From contig CAWCPZ010000011.1 of assembly GCA_963797635.1 (NCBI GenBank), positions 496,001 through 560,000 of the forward strand: 64,000 nt of DNA, given 5' to 3'. Every line of letters starts with the position of its first letter. The first letter of the stretch is position 1. The translations under genes and the position numbers were made by a program. This DNA is from JAOUEA01 sp963797635. Its GTDB lineage: Bacteria; Actinomycetota; UBA4738; HRBIN12. This document shows, piece by piece, positions 25,190-33,573 of this stretch. The notes below the pieces were generated by a model. It saw only the letters and a list, made by a program, of their open reading frames with translations. It was not told the DNA's origin and did no database searches.

Positions 25190-26725
25190 ATGGTGGATCG
25201 CTTCGATTGGAGCCCCGAACCCGACCTGCTCGACATCCGCGATCCCGGCCGTTCGCGCCCCTCGCTGGAAGCGCTCGGGGAGGCCACCTGGCGAGAGGCC
25301 CTCGACTGGCTCTACGACCATGCGATGGAGCGCCCCGTGCATGGCCAGGCCTACCCGGAGGCCCGCGAGACCTTCTTCGGGCCCAGCCGTCAGCCGGTCG
25401 CGGCGCCGATGTCCCCGACGACCTCGGACAAGGTCCTGGCGGAGTTCCGAGCGCGGGTGGCGCCGAACACCTACAACGCCCAGCATCCGGGCTCGTTCAG
25501 CTACTTCACGCCTCCCCCGCTGCCGATGTCGATCGCCGGCGAGGTGCTGTCGCAGTGGATCCATCAAGGGGTCGACGTCTGGCACGCAGGACCGATCGGC
25601 GCCTTCGTCGAGGAAGAGGTCACCGGGTGGCTCCGCGACCTCGTCGGGTTCCGTGAGGACGGCTGGGGGGTCCTGACCTCGGGCGGGGTCATGGCCAACA
25701 TCATGGCGATGACCCTGGCGCGCGACGTGTGGCTCGCCAAGCTCCGGGGCACACCCGGCGCCCCTCGCGGCAGCGACCTGGAGCGCGTGCGGGTGTACGC
25801 CAGCGACCAGACCCACTTCTCCATCGGTCGGGCACTGGATGTGCTCGGCTTCCCCGAGGGCACGCTGCGGGTGGTCCCGTCGGACGAGCGGTTCCGGCTG
25901 CTCGCCGGCCCGGTGGCCGACGCCATCGCCGAGGACCGCGAGGCGGGCCTGACGCCGCTCGCGATCGCCGCCGTCGCGGGCTCCACCAACACGGGGTCGG
26001 TCGACGACGTTCGGGCCATGGCCGACCTGTCGGAGCGAGAGTCCCTGTGGCTCCATGTCGACGCCGCCTACGGAGGGGCCGCGCGCCTGTCCCAGCGCGA
26101 CGCGCACCGCGTGCCGGGACTGGAGCGTGCCGACAGCGTCACGATCGACCCGCACAAGTGGTTCTTCCAGGCCTACGACATCGGGGCCCTGATCGTGCGC
26201 CGGCGCGAGGACCTGTTGACGGCGTTCCACCGGGCGCCCGAGTACTACCGTTCGAATCAACCCGAGGACGAACCGCTGCATTGGTACCAGTACTCCATGG
26301 AGGGGACGCGCCGGTTCCGTGGCTTGAAGCTGTGGATGAGCTGGAAGCACCTGGGCACCGAGGGTCTCGGCCATCTGATCGAGCAGAACGACGACCTGGC
26401 GGCCTACCTCGCCGCGCGATGTGCCGAGGCCGACGACTTCGAGGCGAACCCCGCGGTACCCGAGTTGAGCGTCGTGTGCTTCCGTCACCTGCCGGACGGC
26501 TGGACGCAGTGGCCCGACGCCGTGCTCGACGACTACCAGACCCGGCTCCAGCGGGCGCTGGAAGTGAGCGGGGAAGCATGGGTCAGCACCACGGTGCTGC
26601 GTGATCACACGTATCTGCGAGCCGGGGTGGTCAACTACCTCAGCACCTCCGAGGACATCGATCGCCTCTTGACCACCCTGCGGGCGGTCTCAGAAGGCGT
26701 CCTCGAAGACCTCGACCTGCGCTGA
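25190..26725 (+). CDS. PLP-dependent group II decarboxylase (aromatic amino acid/glutamate type)
   Basis: A 511-residue fold-type I PLP enzyme of the group II decarboxylases (AADC, tyrosine, glutamate and diaminobutyrate decarboxylases). The PLP Lys is in SVTIDPHKWFFQAYDIGAL. The His that stacks on PLP is in SDQTHFSIGRAL, and the Asp that binds the ring nitrogen is in WLHVDAAYGGAA. The N-terminal PNTYNAQHPGSFSYFTPPPLPMSIAGE resembles aromatic amino acid decarboxylases (HPxFxxY). The substrate cannot be fixed from sequence; tyrosine, tryptophan or phenylalanine are candidates. It is the only plus-strand gene here and is not in an operon. Its last 36 bases overlap the end of yraN on the other strand. 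Confidence 0.85.
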   Translation: MVDRFDWSPEPDLLDIRDPGRSRPSLEALGEATWREALDWLYDHAMERPVHGQAYPEARETFFGPSRQPVAAPMSPTTSDKVLAEFRARVAPNTYNAQHPGSFSYFTPPPLPMSIAGEVLSQWIHQGVDVWHAGPIGAFVEEEVTGWLRDLVGFREDGWGVLTSGGVMANIMAMTLARDVWLAKLRGTPGAPRGSDLERVRVYASDQTHFSIGRALDVLGFPEGTLRVVPSDERFRLLAGPVADAIAEDREAGLTPLAIAAVAGSTNTGSVDDVRAMADLSERESLWLHVDAAYGGAARLSQRDAHRVPGLERADSVTIDPHKWFFQAYDIGALIVRRREDLLTAFHRAPEYYRSNQPEDEPLHWYQYSMEGTRRFRGLKLWMSWKHLGTEGLGHLIEQNDDLAAYLAARCAEADDFEANPAVPELSVVCFRHLPDGWTQWPDAVLDDYQTRLQRALEVSGEAWVSTTVLRDHTYLRAGVVNYLSTSEDIDRLLTTLRAVSEGVLEDLDLR

Positions 26726-27049
26726 GCGCCCGGACCCCAGCAGGACGCTCGCGACGTCGAAGCGCACCGCTCCCGGGCTGAGCCGGTGCGTCAGGAGGAA
26801 GGTCTGCCCCAGGGCCCGGAGCTTCTGTCGCTTCCGTGCCGTGACGGCCTCCCATCCCGCGCCGAAGCCGCTGCCCCGCCGGGCCTTGACCTCGCAGAAC
26901 ACCAGGGTGTCGGCGCGCGTGAGGACGAGGTCGAGTTCGCCGATGCTGCAGCGCCAGTTCCTGGCGAGCACCCGATACCCACGATCGCGGTAGTGACGAG
27001 CTGCGGCGGCTTCGCCGAGGGCACCGGTGGACGGTCGCTGCTGAGCCAT
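26690..27049 (-). CDS. UPF0102/YraN family endonuclease-like protein
   Basis: A 119-residue protein with the small restriction-endonuclease-like core of YraN: GALGEAAAARHYRDRGYRVLARNWR, then IGELDLVLTRADTLVFCEVKARRG. This corresponds to the E..D...E.K nuclease signature. The C-terminal half has RFDVASVLLG. The biological role is not settled. The gene order with comM, DUF2469 and rnhB equals Rv2898c-Rv2902c. The 3' end overlaps the convergent decarboxylase by 36 bp. Confidence 0.9.
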   Translation of the reverse strand: MAQQRPSTGALGEAAAARHYRDRGYRVLARNWRCSIGELDLVLTRADTLVFCEVKARRGSGFGAGWEAVTARKRQKLRALGQTFLLTHRLSPGAVRFDVASVLLGSGRSAQVEVFEDAF

Positions 27050-27095
27050 CGCGCGACGGTACGCGCGGGGTCCGACAGGGTCAGGGGCCGACGCC

Positions 27096-27413
27096 TCAGG
27101 GGAGGGTGGGAGGGTCGGGGATCGTCGTGGTCTCGTCGCGACGGGCGAGCTCCTCGACGTTGACGTCGCGGCGGGTCATGACCCGCACGCTCGAGACGAA
27201 CCGCGCCGGCCGGAACATGTCCCACACCCAGGCGTCGATCAGGTCGACCTGGATCCAGCCGCCGTCCATGTGCTGGACGTCGACCTTGTTGGCCAGGTAG
27301 AACCGCCGCTCGGTCTCGATGACGTAGGTGAACATCGGGAGCACATCGCGGTACTCGCGATACAGCTCGAGCTCACGTTCCTCTTCGAACCGTTCGATGT
27401 CGTCGTCACTCAT
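27096..27413 (-). CDS. DUF2469 family protein (Rv2901c-like)
   Basis: A 105-residue actinobacterium-specific protein: MSDDDIERFEEERELELYREYRDV, then MFTYVIETERRFYLANKVDVQHM, and WIQVDLIDAWVWDMFRPARFV. The function is unknown. It always sits between rnhB and yraN in actinobacteria, as here, which is strong support for the phylum. The start at 27413 matches the family N-terminus. Confidence 0.92.
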   Translation of the reverse strand: MSDDDIERFEEERELELYREYRDVLPMFTYVIETERRFYLANKVDVQHMDGGWIQVDLIDAWVWDMFRPARFVSSVRVMTRRDVNVEELARRDETTTIPDPPTLP

Positions 27414-27429
27414 CACGACCGCAAGCTTC

Positions 27430-28092
27430 TCACGGTAGAGGGACACCCGCCGACCCCGTGCCGAAGCCCGGGAGCGAGGGTTGACCCACGCACGAGAACG
27501 ACAGGCGGTGGATCGGCGTGGGTCCGAGGCGATCGAGCACCTCCAGGTGGTCGGGGGTGCCATAGCCCATGTTGTGGTCGAAGCCGAACTCCGGGTAGCG
27601 ACGGTGCATCCGGTCCATGATCCGGTCCCGGGTGACCTTGGCCACGATCGAGGCCGCCGCCACGCTGGCGGCCACCGCATCGCCCTTCTTGATCCCGAGC
27701 GAGGGGAACGGGATCTTGGGCACCGGGAACCCATCGGTGAGCACGTAGTCGGGCTCGGGCTCCAGGGCCTTGGCGGCTCGTCGCAGCAGGAACAGGTTGC
27801 ATCGGTGCAGGCCACGGCTGTCGATCACGCCGGGCTCGGCCTTGGCCACGGCGAAGACGGCGCCGGCCACCAGGCGCTCGTAGGCCTCCTCGCGCTGGTT
27901 GCGACTCAGCACCTTCGAATCGCGGATCCCGGTTCGGTCGAAGCCCACGGGCAGGATCACGGCCGCCGCCACCAGCGGCCCCGCCAGCGCTCCACGCCCG
28001 GCCTCGTCGGCGCCCGCGATGCGGGAGAACCCCTGGGCGCGGAGGACACGCTCGTAGCGATCGAGGTCGTCGGTGACGCTCAATGCAGCCAC
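27430..28092 (-). CDS. rnhB: Ribonuclease HII
   Basis: Removes ribonucleotides from DNA. The 220-residue protein has all expected motifs: the GADEAGRGALAGPLVAAA motif (Asp-Glu metal ligands), RDSKVLSRNQREEAYERL, VLTDGFPVP (Asp) and SIVAKVTRDRIMDRMHRRYPEFGFDHNMGYGTPDH. The GTG start overlaps the lepB stop by 13 nt, so translational coupling is likely. Confidence 0.95.
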   Translation of the reverse strand: MAALSVTDDLDRYERVLRAQGFSRIAGADEAGRGALAGPLVAAAVILPVGFDRTGIRDSKVLSRNQREEAYERLVAGAVFAVAKAEPGVIDSRGLHRCNLFLLRRAAKALEPEPDYVLTDGFPVPKIPFPSLGIKKGDAVAASVAAASIVAKVTRDRIMDRMHRRYPEFGFDHNMGYGTPDHLEVLDRLGPTPIHRLSFSCVGQPSLPGFGTGSAGVPLP

Positions 28093-28727
28093 CCCGCGCG
28101 GCCGAACGGCCAGATGATCACGAAGGCCTTGCCGATGACCTTGTCCTCGGGCACGTAGCCCAGTCCCCCTTCCTCCGGCGAGAACCGCGAGTCGCCGGAG
28201 TGCAGCCGATTGTCTCCCAACATGAGCAGCATGCCATCGGGAACGGTCTGTGGCCCGAAGCTGCGGGTATCGAACGGCTCGTTCAGGTAGGGCTCATCGA
28301 CCGGGGCGCCGTCGACGTAGAGCACGCCTTGCCGGATCTCCCATGTCTGCCCCGGCAACGCCCCGACCCGCTTGATGAAGTCCTCGTCCTCGGGGTGGGC
28401 CACGCCGATCCCTTCCCCCAGCCAATGGAAGAAGCCACCGATCACGCCCCGGTCGTCCCCGGGCTCCGGATGCGGGTCGGAGAACACCAGGATGTCCCCC
28501 CGGTCGATGTCGGAGATGTGCATGCACACCCGGCACACCAGGATGCGGTCGCCACGGCGAAGGGTCGGCACCATCGAGGGCGACGGGATGAAGAACGCCT
28601 GCACCAGGAAGCTCTTGATGATGACCGCGAGGACGATCGCGGTCAGGACCAGCAGGGGAAGTTCTCGCCAGGCGGGTTTGCGGTCCGGCTCGACCGGAGC
28701 GGTGGTGCCGGCCGGGCCGTCGGCCAC
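28080..28727 (-). CDS. lepB: Signal peptidase I
   Basis: Membrane Ser-Lys protease that removes signal peptides. The 215-residue protein has one N-terminal transmembrane segment (about 22-44). Motif B is FFIPSPSMVPTLRRGDRILV with the nucleophile Ser. The general-base Lys is in EDFIKRVGALPGQTWE, and motif E is LLMLGDNRLHSGDSR. An insertion before the Lys motif (GFFHWLGEGIG) is typical of actinobacterial enzymes. Its stop overlaps rnhB; it starts 3 nt after rplS ends. Confidence 0.95.
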   Translation of the reverse strand: MADGPAGTTAPVEPDRKPAWRELPLLVLTAIVLAVIIKSFLVQAFFIPSPSMVPTLRRGDRILVCRVCMHISDIDRGDILVFSDPHPEPGDDRGVIGGFFHWLGEGIGVAHPEDEDFIKRVGALPGQTWEIRQGVLYVDGAPVDEPYLNEPFDTRSFGPQTVPDGMLLMLGDNRLHSGDSRFSPEEGGLGYVPEDKVIGKAFVIIWPFGRAGWLH

Positions 28728-28730
28728 CGA

Positions 28731-29327
28731 CTAGGCCTCGGCCTGCTCCTCGGCTTCGGCGACGGCGTCGTCGTCGGAGGAGGAGTCGTCGCCAGAGGCG
28801 TCCTCGCCGGCCTCGGGCGCCTCCACGGTTCCGGACGCTTCCTCCGACGCCTCGAGTGCCTCGGTGTCCGCCTCGGCCTCGACCGCGTCTGCGGCCTCAG
28901 CGGTGTCGTCGACCGCGTCGTCGTCAGCGGCTTCCGCGGCTCGGGCGGCAGCGGCCTCTTCCATGGCGGCGAGCTTGGCGTCGTCGATCCGGCGCTCCTT
29001 GATGCGGGCCTTCTTGCCTCGCAGGTCGCGCAGGTAGTAGAGCTTGGCCCGCCGAACGGCGCCCCTGCTGACCACTTCGAGCTTGGCGATCGAGGGCGAG
29101 TGCACCGGGAACGTGCGCTCCACGCCGACCCCGAAGGAGATCTTGCGGACCGTGAACGTCTCGCGGATGCTGCCACCCTGACGGCGGATCACGACGCCCT
29201 GGAACACCTGGACGCGTTCGCGGTTCCCTTCCACGACCCGCACGTGCACCTTGACGGTGTCGCCCGGACGGAATTCCGGCACGTCGGTTCGCAGGAAGGA
29301 CTGCTCGATGAGGGTGGTCTCGTTCAT
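28731..29327 (-). CDS. rplS: Ribosomal protein bL19 with long acidic tail
   Basis: Large-subunit protein L19. The conserved core (about 1-115) has EFRPGDTVKVHVRVVEGNRERVQVFQGVVI, RRQGGSIRETFTVRKISFGVGVERTFP and AKLYYLRDLRGKKARIKERR. About 83 more residues follow, almost entirely Ala, Glu, Asp and Ser (EEAAAARAAEAADDDAV, EDASGDDSSSDDD). Typical L19 is about 115 residues, so the tail nearly doubles it. A TATCAT box lies 14 nt upstream, suggesting an internal promoter within the rpsP-rplS unit. Confidence 0.96.
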   Translation of the reverse strand: MNETTLIEQSFLRTDVPEFRPGDTVKVHVRVVEGNRERVQVFQGVVIRRQGGSIRETFTVRKISFGVGVERTFPVHSPSIAKLEVVSRGAVRRAKLYYLRDLRGKKARIKERRIDDAKLAAMEEAAAARAAEAADDDAVDDTAEAADAVEAEADTEALEASEEASGTVEAPEAGEDASGDDSSSDDDAVAEAEEQAEA

Positions 29328-29341
29328 GGCAACGGTGGTCG

Positions 29342-29347
29342 ATGATA
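29342..29347 (-). promoter_or_regulatory. -10 box TATCAT before rplS
   Basis: TATCAT on the minus strand in the 46-bp gap between trmD and rplS, 14 nt before the ATG. It would let rplS be made apart from trmD. Confidence 0.4.
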
Positions 29348-29373
29348 CCAGCGCCGGTGCACCCCTCCTGCCG

Positions 29374-30042
29374 CTAGCCGAGGTCGGGGCGGTTGCGCCG
29401 CGTCTTGTCGCGGGCGGCTTCGCGCCGCCACGCCTCGATCTCGCCGTGGTTGCCCGACAGGAGCACCTCGGGGACCTGCATCTCGCGGAACTCCCGGGGC
29501 CGCGTGTAGTGCGGATGGTCGAGCAGGTGGGGTTCGCTGAACGAATCCTGTTCGTGCGACTCCTGCTGGCCGATCACCCCGGGGATCAGCCGCGTGACCG
29601 CCTCGATCAGCACGAGGGCCGGCACCTCGCCACCGGACAACACGTAGTCGCCGATCGAGAGTTCCTCGGCGGGCAGCCCTTCCACGACACGCTCGTCCAC
29701 CCCTTCGTAGCGCCCGCAGACGAGGGTGAGGTGGGCCTCGGCGGAGAGTTCCCGCACCAGCGCCTGGTCCAGCCGGCGTCCCGCGGGCGACAGGAGGATC
29801 ACGCGGCCGCGATCGGGATCGAGCGACTCCACCGCCGCGAACACCGGCTCGGCCTTCATCACCATGCCGGGCCCGCCGCCGAACGAGGTGTCGTCGACCT
29901 GGTGGTGCGCGTCGGTCGCGAACGTCCGCAGGTCGTGGACCCAGACCTGCACGAGATCCTCGGCGATCGCCTTGCCCAACAGGCTCTGACGCAGCGGCGC
30001 CTCGAGCATCCCGGGGAAGATCGTGAACACGTCGATCCGCAC
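29374..30042 (-). CDS. trmD: tRNA (guanine37-N1)-methyltransferase
   Basis: SPOUT-fold enzyme that methylates G37 of tRNAs and prevents +1 frameshifting. The 222-residue protein has MRIDVFTIFPGML, DDTSFGGGPGMVMKAEPV, LVCGRYEGVDERVVE and the trefoil-knot segment ELSIGDYVLSGGEVPALVLIEA. The C-terminus has HYTRPREFREMQVPEVLLSGNHGEIEAWRR. It sits between rimM and rplS as usual. Confidence 0.97.
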   Translation of the reverse strand: MRIDVFTIFPGMLEAPLRQSLLGKAIAEDLVQVWVHDLRTFATDAHHQVDDTSFGGGPGMVMKAEPVFAAVESLDPDRGRVILLSPAGRRLDQALVRELSAEAHLTLVCGRYEGVDERVVEGLPAEELSIGDYVLSGGEVPALVLIEAVTRLIPGVIGQQESHEQDSFSEPHLLDHPHYTRPREFREMQVPEVLLSGNHGEIEAWRREAARDKTRRNRPDLG

Positions 30043-30088
30043 CCCGCGACCCTAGCAGCGACACCCGGACACCCGTCCCGGGCCGGAT

Positions 30089-30604
30089 TCAGTCCTCGTC
30101 CGGGATCGTGAGACCGGGGACGTCGCGCACCACGACCCGCTTCGCCTCGATGTCGACCTCGACGATCACGTCGCGCAACGCGGGCACGAGGGTCTCCGTG
30201 CCCTCGTCGTCGCGAGCCACCCACAGGTCGTTGGCGGGGTTGGCGATCACGTCGGTCAACGTGCCGAGCGCCCGACCGGCCTCCGTGGTGACGGTGCACC
30301 CTTCCAGCTGGAACGGCCAGTACTCACCATCGTCGAGCGCCGGGAGCCAGGATTCGGGGACGGAGAGTTCCTGACCGCGGATGGCCTCGGCCGCGGTGCG
30401 ATCGGCGACCTGCGTGAACCTGACCAGCAGGGCCTTCCCGTGGCGTTGTGCCCGCTCGACGGTCAGCGTCCGCCCGTCGGGCAACAGCACGGTGGAACCG
30501 ACGGCGAAGCGATCGGGGTTGTCCGAGCGGATCTGGACCGAGACCTCGCCGCGGAGGCCGTGGGCCTTCGTGACGGCGCCGACGACGACGGTCGGCTCGT
30601 CCAC
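30089..30604 (-). CDS. rimM: 16S rRNA processing protein RimM
   Basis: Assists maturation of the 30S head. The 171-residue protein has the N-terminal VVVGAVTKAHGLRGEVSVQI and the PRC-barrel segment YWPFQLEGCTVTTEAGRALGTLTDVIANPANDLWVARDD. The GTG start at 30604 is 1 nt after the stop of the KH gene and agrees with the family N-terminus; longer in-frame starts would run into that gene. Confidence 0.94.
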   Translation of the reverse strand: MDEPTVVVGAVTKAHGLRGEVSVQIRSDNPDRFAVGSTVLLPDGRTLTVERAQRHGKALLVRFTQVADRTAAEAIRGQELSVPESWLPALDDGEYWPFQLEGCTVTTEAGRALGTLTDVIANPANDLWVARDDEGTETLVPALRDVIVEVDIEAKRVVVRDVPGLTIPDED

Positions 30605-30605
30605 C

Positions 30606-30836
30606 TCAGTCGGCGATGTCGACGTAGGCGTTGATGCCTTGGCGCGTGGCGGCCGCCCGAACGACCGCGCGGATCGCCTTGGCGGTGCGCCCACCCTTGC
30701 CGATGACCTTGCCCATGTCATCGGGGGCGACGTGCAGCGTGATCAACGTTCCACGGTCGTCGAACGATTCGGAGACCTCGACCGAATCGGGGTCGTCCAC
30801 GAGTTCGCGGGCGAGGAACTCGACGAGCTCCTTCAC
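30606..30836 (-). CDS. khpA: KH-domain RNA-binding protein KhpA
   Basis: A 76-residue single KH domain: MKELVEFLARELVDDPDSVEV, then the GxxG loop in MGKVIGKGGRTAKAIRAVVRAA. KhpA with KhpB (Jag) regulates cell division and RNA in Gram-positives. The position between rpsP and rimM is universal in actinobacteria and firmicutes. Five bases separate it from rpsP. Confidence 0.95.
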   Translation of the reverse strand: MKELVEFLARELVDDPDSVEVSESFDDRGTLITLHVAPDDMGKVIGKGGRTAKAIRAVVRAAATRQGINAYVDIAD

Positions 30837-30841
30837 CGTTC

Positions 30842-31390
30842 CTACTCCTCGGAGGCCGCGGCCTCGGGGGCGTCGGCGGCTTCAGCCTCAACGGCCTCGG
30901 GAGCCTCGGCGGTTTCAGCCTCGGGAGCCACGGCCTCGACCGGCTCAGGCGTCTCGGGCTCGGGCTCAGCAGCGGCCGGCTCGGCCTCGGCGGCGGGCGC
31001 CTCAGGCTCTGCGGGGGGCGGTGCCGCCGCTTCCTCGGCCTTGGCGGCCGCCTTCGCAGCGGCCTTCTTCGACAGTTTCGGCTCGTCGGGCTTCTCGGCA
31101 CGAACCCGCACCTGGTCGGCGACGGCGGGACGCTCTTCGGCGAACTTCTCCCAGATCCCGATCTTCACCATGAGGTTGCGGACCTGGCTGGAGGGCTGGG
31201 CGCCGACGCGCAGCCAGTGGAGGGCGCGCTCCTCGTCGATCTCGATCAGCGAGGGGTCCTCGAGCGGGTGGTACTTGCCGATGTTCTCGATGAAGCGGCC
31301 GTCGCGGGGACTCCGCTGGTCGGCCACCACGACGCGGTAGAAGGGTCGCTTGTTCGCGCCCATGCGCCGTAGCCGGATCCGTGTCGACAT
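30842..31390 (-). CDS. rpsP: Ribosomal protein bS16 with long Ala/Glu/Pro tail
   Basis: Small-subunit protein S16. The core (about 1-90) has MSTRIRLRRMGANKRPFYRVVVADQRSPRDGRFIENIG and LRVGAQPSSQVRNLMVKIGIWE. After a Lys/Ala stretch (KLSKKAAAKAAAKAEE) comes a tail of about 80 Ala, Glu and Pro residues, giving 182 in total. Core-only S16 is about 80-90 residues. Shorter tails of this kind occur in other actinobacteria. GAGGA lies 5 nt before the ATG. Confidence 0.96.
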   Translation of the reverse strand: MSTRIRLRRMGANKRPFYRVVVADQRSPRDGRFIENIGKYHPLEDPSLIEIDEERALHWLRVGAQPSSQVRNLMVKIGIWEKFAEERPAVADQVRVRAEKPDEPKLSKKAAAKAAAKAEEAAAPPPAEPEAPAAEAEPAAAEPEPETPEPVEAVAPEAETAEAPEAVEAEAADAPEAAASEE

Positions 31391-31424
31391 GCTGTTCCTC
31401 TTCCTTCGTCTTCGTGCTGCTCGG

Positions 31425-32774
31425 CTACCGCTTCGGGAGCTTCGCCGAGGGCATCTTCGCCATGCCCGGGATGCGTTTGCCGCCCATCATCGTCCGCATC
31501 ATCTTCCTCGCACCGTCGAAATCCTTCAGGAGCGTGTTGACGTCGGCGGTCGTGACCCCGGATCCGTTGGCGATCCGCAGGCGACGGGACCCGGAGATGA
31601 TACCGGGTTCGCGCCGCTCGGCGGGGGTCATGCTCAAGATCATGGCTTCGGCGCGTTTCAGCTCGCCGTCGTCGATCGCGGCGGCCATCTCCTTCAGCTG
31701 GTTCTTGCCGCCCGGGACGCCGGGGAGCATCTTCAGCAGGTCGCCCATGGAGCCCAGCTTCTGCATCTGACGCAGCTGTTCCAGGAAGTCCTCGAACGTG
31801 AACTGGCCCTTCATCAGGTTCTCGGCGGCCTTCTGGGCCTCGTCGGCGTCGATCTTGTCCTTGGCCTTGTCGATCAGCGTGAGGACGTCGCCCATGCCCA
31901 GGATCCGGCCCGCCATGCGGTCGGGGTAGAACGGCTCGAGGTCGTCGGGCTTCTCCCCCACCCCCACGAAGTAGACCGGCTTGCCGGTCACCGCCGTGAT
32001 CGACAGGGCGGCCCCGCCTCGAGCGTCACCGTCGAGCTTCGTGAGGATGAACCCGGTGGTGTCGACCTCGCGCATGAACTCCCGCGCCTGGATCACCGCG
32101 TCCTGACCGGTCATGGCGTCGGCCGCCATCAGGACGTGGTGGGGCTTCGTGACGTCCTTGATCCGGCGCGCCTGCTTCATCATCTCGGGGTCGACGTGCA
32201 GACGGCCCGCGGTGTCGATGATCACGACGTCGGCGTTCTGACGCTCGGCCTCCTTCAGCCCCTGCTTCGCGACCTTCACCGGGTCACGGCCCTCGGACCA
32301 CACGGGGACGTTGATCTCCCGGCCCAGCGTGCGGAGTTGCTCGATGGCGGCCGGCCGCTCGAGGTCGGCGGCGATCAACAGGGGGCGTTTGCCTTTGCCC
32401 TTCAACTGCTTCGCGAGCTTGGCGCACGCCGTGGTCTTGCCCGAGCCCTGCACCCCGGCCATCATGATGACCGCCGGCCGGGCGCTGCCGAGATCGAAGG
32501 CGTGGTACTCGCCACCCATCGTGACGGTGAGCTCCTCGTCGACCACCTTCACGATCTGCTGGCCGGGCGTGAGGCTCTTCATGACCTCTTCGCTGAGCGC
32601 CCGCTCGCGGACCCGCCCCAGGAAATCGTCGGCCACCTCGACGGCGACGTCGGCTTCGAGCAGCGCGGTCCGCATGTCCCCCAGCGCGTTGTCCACCTGC
32701 TTGGGGTGCAGTTTGCCCTTGGAGCGCAGCTTCTTGAAGGTGCCGTTGAAGCGTTCGGTCAGCGAATCGAACAT
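31425..32774 (-). CDS. ffh: Signal recognition particle protein Ffh
   Basis: GTPase of the SRP that binds signal sequences on the ribosome. The protein has 449 residues. The N domain starts MFDSLTERFNGTFKKLRSKGKL. The G domain has GVQGSGKTTACAKLA (P-loop), DTAGRL and TKLDGDARGG. The Met-rich M domain has QMQKLGSMGDLLKMLPG and RRLRIANGSGVTTADVN and ends MMRTMMGGKRIPGMAKM. The start at 32774 matches the family. A TAGAAT -10 box lies about 80 nt upstream and overlaps the divergent box of the next gene. Confidence 0.97.
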   Translation of the reverse strand: MFDSLTERFNGTFKKLRSKGKLHPKQVDNALGDMRTALLEADVAVEVADDFLGRVRERALSEEVMKSLTPGQQIVKVVDEELTVTMGGEYHAFDLGSARPAVIMMAGVQGSGKTTACAKLAKQLKGKGKRPLLIAADLERPAAIEQLRTLGREINVPVWSEGRDPVKVAKQGLKEAERQNADVVIIDTAGRLHVDPEMMKQARRIKDVTKPHHVLMAADAMTGQDAVIQAREFMREVDTTGFILTKLDGDARGGAALSITAVTGKPVYFVGVGEKPDDLEPFYPDRMAGRILGMGDVLTLIDKAKDKIDADEAQKAAENLMKGQFTFEDFLEQLRQMQKLGSMGDLLKMLPGVPGGKNQLKEMAAAIDDGELKRAEAMILSMTPAERREPGIISGSRRLRIANGSGVTTADVNTLLKDFDGARKMMRTMMGGKRIPGMAKMPSAKLPKR

Positions 32775-32850
32775 CGGGCGGTCGTTCCGGCCTTTCGGGT
32801 GGTTGCGGAAATCGGTTCGTCGGCTCTTCTGTGGGCACGTGGCCCGGACG

Positions 32851-32860
32851 TAGGATTCTA
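32851..32860. promoter_or_regulatory. Overlapping divergent -10 boxes (ffh and histidine kinase)
   Basis: The ten bases TAGGATTCTA read as TAGGAT (32851-32856) on the plus strand and TAGAAT (32855-32860) on the minus strand, sharing two positions. Both are good -10 hexamers, for the kinase gene and for ffh. The two promoters cannot be melted by polymerase at the same time. Confidence 0.55.
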
Positions 32861-32880
32861 CCCGGGGGATCCTGAGAGGC

Positions 32881-33573
32881 ATGCCGAGATCCGATCTACG
32901 ACAGCTCGACCTGGTCGCCGTGACCAGTCACGAGATGCGCGCGCCGCTCGCCGCGATCCGCGGCTTCGTCGACGTGCTGAAGCGGCGTGGGGAGGATCTG
33001 AGCGCGGACGAGGTCGACGAGTTCCTGGAGGTCATCTCCACGCAGACCGATCGCCTGATCCGGCTCACCGATGACCTGGTGACGTTGACCAGCCTGGACG
33101 CCGACAACGTGGCGATGGAGCCCGAGCCGATCGTCCTGGTGCCCACGCTCGAGGCGCTGGCGCGGGATCTGCCCGGCGGCGAACGGGTCGTGATCCGGGT
33201 CACGGAAGGTGCGCCCCCACACCTGGTCGCCGACCCCTTGCGGCTGGGCCAAGCCCTCACCAACCTGCTGTCGAACGCGTTGAAGTACTCGCCCGAGGAG
33301 AGCCCGGTGATCCTCGCGGTCGAACCTGCGGGCCCGGGCTCCGTGCGTTTCTCGGTGATCGATCAGGGCGTGGGGATCGCTCCCGATGAGCTGGAGCGGG
33401 TGTTCGAGCTCTTCTATCGGACGCAGGAGGGGGCGCGGACCGCCGAGGGCTCGGGGCTGGGGCTCTCGGTGACCCGGGAGATGGTGGGCGCCATGGGCGG
33501 CGACGTCACCGCTGCTTCCCAGCTGGGGACCGGTTCGACCTTCTCGATCACCCTGCCGGTGGCGGCGAGCTGA
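32881..33573 (+). CDS. Small cytoplasmic histidine kinase without sensor domain
   Basis: A 230-residue protein made only of HisKA (His in VAVTSHEMRAPLAAIRGFVDVL, about residue 17) and HATPase (N box LTNLLSNALKYSPEE, G1 DQGVGIAPDE, F VFELFYRT, G2 GSGLGLSVTREMVGAMGG). No membrane segment, PAS or GAF domain precedes it, so its input must come from a partner or other protein. It ends on top of the convergent CheY-like gene (26-bp overlap) and may be its kinase. It starts with ATG, and a TGAGAGG-like site lies close upstream. Confidence 0.88.
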   Translation: MPRSDLRQLDLVAVTSHEMRAPLAAIRGFVDVLKRRGEDLSADEVDEFLEVISTQTDRLIRLTDDLVTLTSLDADNVAMEPEPIVLVPTLEALARDLPGGERVVIRVTEGAPPHLVADPLRLGQALTNLLSNALKYSPEESPVILAVEPAGPGSVRFSVIDQGVGIAPDELERVFELFYRTQEGARTAEGSGLGLSVTREMVGAMGGDVTAASQLGTGSTFSITLPVAAS

